NCBI GenBank assembly: GCA_003612335.1
Contig: RAYO01000010.1
Coordinates: forward strand, 1-64,000
Direction: 5' to 3'
DNA length: 64,000 nt
From: a bacterium 1xD42-67
GTDB taxonomy: Bacteria > Bacillota > Clostridia > Oscillospirales > Oscillospiraceae
Shown piece after piece: positions 61,914 to 64,000 of the stretch. The notes under the pieces were generated by a model, which was not told the origin of the DNA, did no database searches, and worked only from the letters and a program-made list of their open reading frames with translations. The first letter of the stretch is position 1. Every line of letters starts with the position of its first letter. Both the position numbers and the translations under genes were made by a program.

Positions 61914-62053
61914 TGTCACGCCTCGGTCCCCTCGCGGCCGGGTCGATAGCTTCTCCGGCTCCGGGCAGACCCATCCGGGGCCTGCGGCCCCTCCTCGGGC
62001 TTTGCCCTGCGCTCCGGCGCTATCTCCCCTGCTCGGGGATTCGGCGCTTCTGC
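61914..62053 (-). repeat. Structured repeat element, copy C (directly after rpsJ)
   Basis: Diverged third copy with the same architecture but different stem sequences: outer GATAGC/GCTATC (62024-62019 with 61950-61945), middle GGGCA/TGCCC (62007-62003 with 61967-61963), apical GGGGCC-GCA-GGCCCC (61991-61977). Apical loop, a GGAG-containing linker and the terminal GAGGCGTGACA are conserved. It begins at the rpsJ stop. Confidence 0.75.
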
Positions 62054-62365
62054 TTACAGCTTGATCTCGATCTCCACGCCGGCGGGGAGTTCGAGAGACA
62101 TCAGAGCCTCCACGGTCTTGGGGGAGGGCTTGATCACGTCGATCAGGCGCTTGTGGATCCGGCGCTCGAACTGCTCCCGGCTGTCCTTATACTTGTGGAC
62201 GGCCCGCAGGATGGTCACGACCTCCTTCTTGGTGGGCAGGGGGATGGGGCCGGAGACATTGGAGCCAGTGCGCTTGGCGGTCTCCACGATCTTCTCAGCG
62301 CTCTGGTCGATGAGCTGATGGTCATAGGCCTTCAGCCGGATGCGGATCATTTCTTTCTGAGCCAT
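62054..62365 (-). CDS. rpsJ: 30S ribosomal protein S10
   Basis: 103 residues, the typical size. [20 protein letters not shown] and [19 protein letters not shown] identify it; in the cell it also binds NusB for antitermination. First gene of the operon, behind a long leader. ATG at 62365 follows AAGGAGG. Confidence 0.98.
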   Translation of the reverse strand: MAQKEMIRIRLKAYDHQLIDQSAEKIVETAKRTGSNVSGPIPLPTKKEVVTILRAVHKYKDSREQFERRIHKRLIDVIKPSPKTVEALMSLELPAGVEIEIKL

Positions 62366-62669
62366 GTGGGTGTTTCCTCCTTAGATACGAAGTTGAAGTT
62401 TTGGGGCTTGCTCCTCCTCCGTAACGGGTGAGCGGGCTTTCATACACGCTTTCGTGCGTATCACTCCAGGCCACGAAAAAACCGGCGCATAGACAGGCCG
62501 GTCCTCCCCGTACCAGGCGATATACGCCGTGTACGGACTCGCTCAGCCGCCCGATAGTCGGACATACTCCGCGGAAGTTACCTCATCTCTGAGCAATCTC
62601 CCGCATCATCGCAGGCGCGCCCTTTTTCAGACGCCCCGTTATCATACAACACCCGCCCGTGTGTGTCAA
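62366..62669 (-). promoter_or_regulatory. S10 operon promoter and untranslated leader
   Basis: Minus strand TTGACA (62669-62664), 17 bp, TATGAT (62646-62641), a near-perfect sigma-A promoter. The leader of about 270 nt holds CCGTAC/GTACGG with an inner GGCG/CGCC hairpin near 62505-62535. An intrinsic terminator follows at 62502-62475, then a hairpin around ATACGC/GTGTAT before the ribosome binding site. I found no gene in it. The layout suggests transcriptional attenuation of the operon. Confidence 0.75.
62475..62502 (-). terminator. Leader terminator (candidate attenuator) of the S10 operon
   Basis: ACCGGC pairs with GCCGGT (62502-62497 with 62486-62481), directly followed by TTTTTT (62480-62475), lying 110 nt before the rpsJ start. 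Confidence 0.7.
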
Positions 62670-62742
62670 GGGGTTTTTCAAAATTTTCCGGCATATTTTT
62701 AAGGGATCGGGCGGATCCCTTTGTGCGTTTTGCGGCAAAAGC

Positions 62743-62766
62743 AGGGGCCGCCCCACTGGGCGGCCC
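62743..62766 (-). terminator. Terminator of the two unknown genes upstream of the S10 promoter
   Basis: GGGCCGCCC pairs around CAGT-type loop (62766-62758 with 62753-62745), followed by CCTGCTTTTGCC on the minus strand. A second hairpin (AAGGGATC, 62701-62721) follows. Confidence 0.7.
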
Positions 62767-62777
62767 GCCGTCGGCTC

Positions 62778-63416
62778 CTACTCCCCCAGCCTCCCGCTTT
62801 TCTCCAGCAGCAGGGAGCCGTCTGCCCGGTACAGGCGGAGGGTGTAAACACCATCCTCGGGCCGTTCAGGTGACCAGGCTGCTGTATCCATGCCCAGACA
62901 CAGCAGCCACACCCCATTTTTCAGCCTCCAGCCGTTCCCGGCCCGCTGCTGTCCATCCAGCCACACCTCCACCTCCGCCCGCTCTGTCTCCTCTGGAACA
63001 TTTAAAAACAGCAGCGGGGTCCCCATCTTCAAGTTGCCACGATACGTCCAGACGGCGCTGACACCGTATATAGGGATGGAGATGATCCCATCTTCCAGGG
63101 AGCAGATCTCCAAGCTGTTATGATCCGGAATATACACATATACCTGATCTTTCGTCATGCCCACCACGGCATCCCGGTCCAAGAAGTCCAGCTCAGGCAA
63201 ATCCCGCCACTGGAGGGGACAGTCCTTTCCGCTGTTGAACACGATCTCGCTTCGAGGCAGGAGGTGGGTGCGCTCCATGCGCCGGAACTCCAGCTCCGCC
63301 GTGGGCAGGGGATAACCCGCCCGATCCCACAGGGCGTACAGGCAGATCAGCGTCAGGACCAGGTTGCAAAGAATGCTCTGCCCCCGGCCAAGCCGGGGCA
63401 GTTTTCTTTTAGCCAT
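62778..63416 (-). CDS. Single-pass membrane protein of unknown function
   Basis: 212 residues; I do not recognise the family. Residues about 14-32 are one membrane helix (ILCNLVLTLICLYALW) after a basic start, which places the rest outside. The outer part looks beta-rich with many Trp/Leu strands and has no catalytic motif I can name. ATG at 63416 overlaps the end of the upstream gene by 8 nt, so the two are coupled and likely work together. Confidence 0.75.
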   Translation of the reverse strand: MAKRKLPRLGRGQSILCNLVLTLICLYALWDRAGYPLPTAELEFRRMERTHLLPRSEIVFNSGKDCPLQWRDLPELDFLDRDAVVGMTKDQVYVYIPDHNSLEICSLEDGIISIPIYGVSAVWTYRGNLKMGTPLLFLNVPEETERAEVEVWLDGQQRAGNGWRLKNGVWLLCLGMDTAAWSPERPEDGVYTLRLYRADGSLLLEKSGRLGE

Positions 63417-64000
63417 TCGTTCCGCCCTCCTCCACCACCAGCGGTATGGTCAGTGACCACTGTGTTCCCATCCAGTCGTATTCCAGTTTGATCCACTCTG
63501 CACCCGGGGCGATCCCGATCACCGTCAGGTCAAACCGCTTCTCCAGCCAGTTCCCTCGCCCCTGATCGACCATCACATAGCCCTCATGCTCCAACCTCAG
63601 GCTGTACACCTCATAGGAGCTGGCATACTCTCTTCCGGTACTGTCCACTGCCCGGAGCCGCTGGATGACATTTTCCGAAGCCGGCGCCCAGGGCGGCCCC
63701 GCCGCCCGCAGCTGTGCAAACAGCCACCACTCCCCTGGCTCCTGCTCCGCATCCTGGAAGCAAAATAACCCCGCCCGCTTTATCCGAAATCGGTAGTCCC
63801 CTACCCGGACACTGTCCTCCGGCTGGAGGGCAGCCAACGGAGTGCGGATGACACCGTCGTCTCTGTCAGCACCGTCTCCCTGCCAGGGATCGATCCCGGA
63901 CTGATAGCAGTCTTCAATGCGGTTCCATTCGCTGTCCTGCTCCAGACCGCGCGTCCAGTCCCGCAGTCCATCGCCCCCGTACAGGACGAACGCCAGCACC
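63409..64000 (-). CDS. Unknown protein, 5' end outside the window
   Basis: At least 197 codons are present and the frame is open at the window edge, so the start lies beyond 64000. The visible part has beta-type segments (DSVRVGDYRFRIKRAGLFCF, EWWLFAQLRAAG) resembling an Ig-like or DUF4352-type extracellular domain, but I cannot assign a family. The downstream gene for a membrane protein overlaps it by 8 nt. Confidence 0.65.
   Translation of the reverse strand, partial: VLAFVLYGGDGLRDWTRGLEQDSEWNRIEDCYQSGIDPWQGDGADRDDGVIRTPLAALQPEDSVRVGDYRFRIKRAGLFCFQDAEQEPGEWWLFAQLRAAGPPWAPASENVIQRLRAVDSTGREYASSYEVYSLRLEHEGYVMVDQGRGNWLEKRFDLTVIGIAPGAEWIKLEYDWMGTQWSLTIPLVVEEGGTNG

Overview
The window looks like chromosome of a high-GC Firmicute of class Clostridia, most likely Oscillospiraceae (Flavonifractor/Pseudoflavonifractor/Intestinimonas-like). 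This is inferred from a complete Gram-positive style S10-spc-alpha ribosomal operon (zinc-type S14, Cys4-lid adenylate kinase, KOW protein between map and infA), sigma-A type promoters, strong GGAGG ribosome binding sites, GC-rich codon use and many carbohydrate importers. No name can be proven from the sequence alone.

Layout. (1) 1-10700: alpha-galactoside/sucrose utilisation. An amylosucrase-family GH13 enzyme and a DUF624 membrane protein lie on the minus strand. Divergent from them are an MsmK-type ATPase, an AraC regulator, a lipoprotein binding protein, two permeases and a GH36 alpha-galactosidase. (2) 10759-13404: a Ca2+-type P-type ATPase. (3) 13632-18858: a four-gene envelope/polysaccharide operon (PIG-L deacetylase, GT2-GtrA glycosyltransferase, membrane-anchored unknown, NAGPA-domain protein). 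(4) 18930-25209: an MMPL/RND exporter with a large secreted partner, divergent from two TetR regulators across a symmetric overlapping promoter pair. (5) 25259-29485: mannitol PTS (mtlA), a DeoR regulator and mtlD. (6) 29558-32956: a restriction-modification-repair cassette (m5C methyltransferase, Sau3AI/MutH-like endonuclease, Vsr). (7) 33024-35663: a secreted RCC1-SLH-zincin protein. (8) 35830-45010: a sugar-acid cluster (LarA-like protein, two enolase-superfamily enzymes, TctABC-type transporter, UxaA-family dehydratase, GntR/FCD regulator). (9) 45233-62365: the S10-spc-alpha operon, rpsJ to rplQ, all on the minus strand. (10) 62778-64000: two linked unknown genes, the second cut by the window edge.

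The ribosomal operon is unusual because several junctions are widened by structured, non-coding DNA. Three related copies of a roughly 136-nt element, whose stems show compensatory change, sit before rplC (two) and rpsH (one). The rpsN-rpsH gap (680 bp) also holds a near-consensus promoter. The rpsD-rpoA gap holds a perfect 24-bp inverted repeat. S3 and L3 carry repetitive C-terminal tails. These are the strongest candidates for something not yet described.

Many regulatory signals are legible: near-consensus promoters with 17-bp spacers at most operon heads, bidirectional terminators between convergent units, a leader terminator in front of rpsJ, and palindromic operator candidates for the GntR regulator and for the mtlD promoter.
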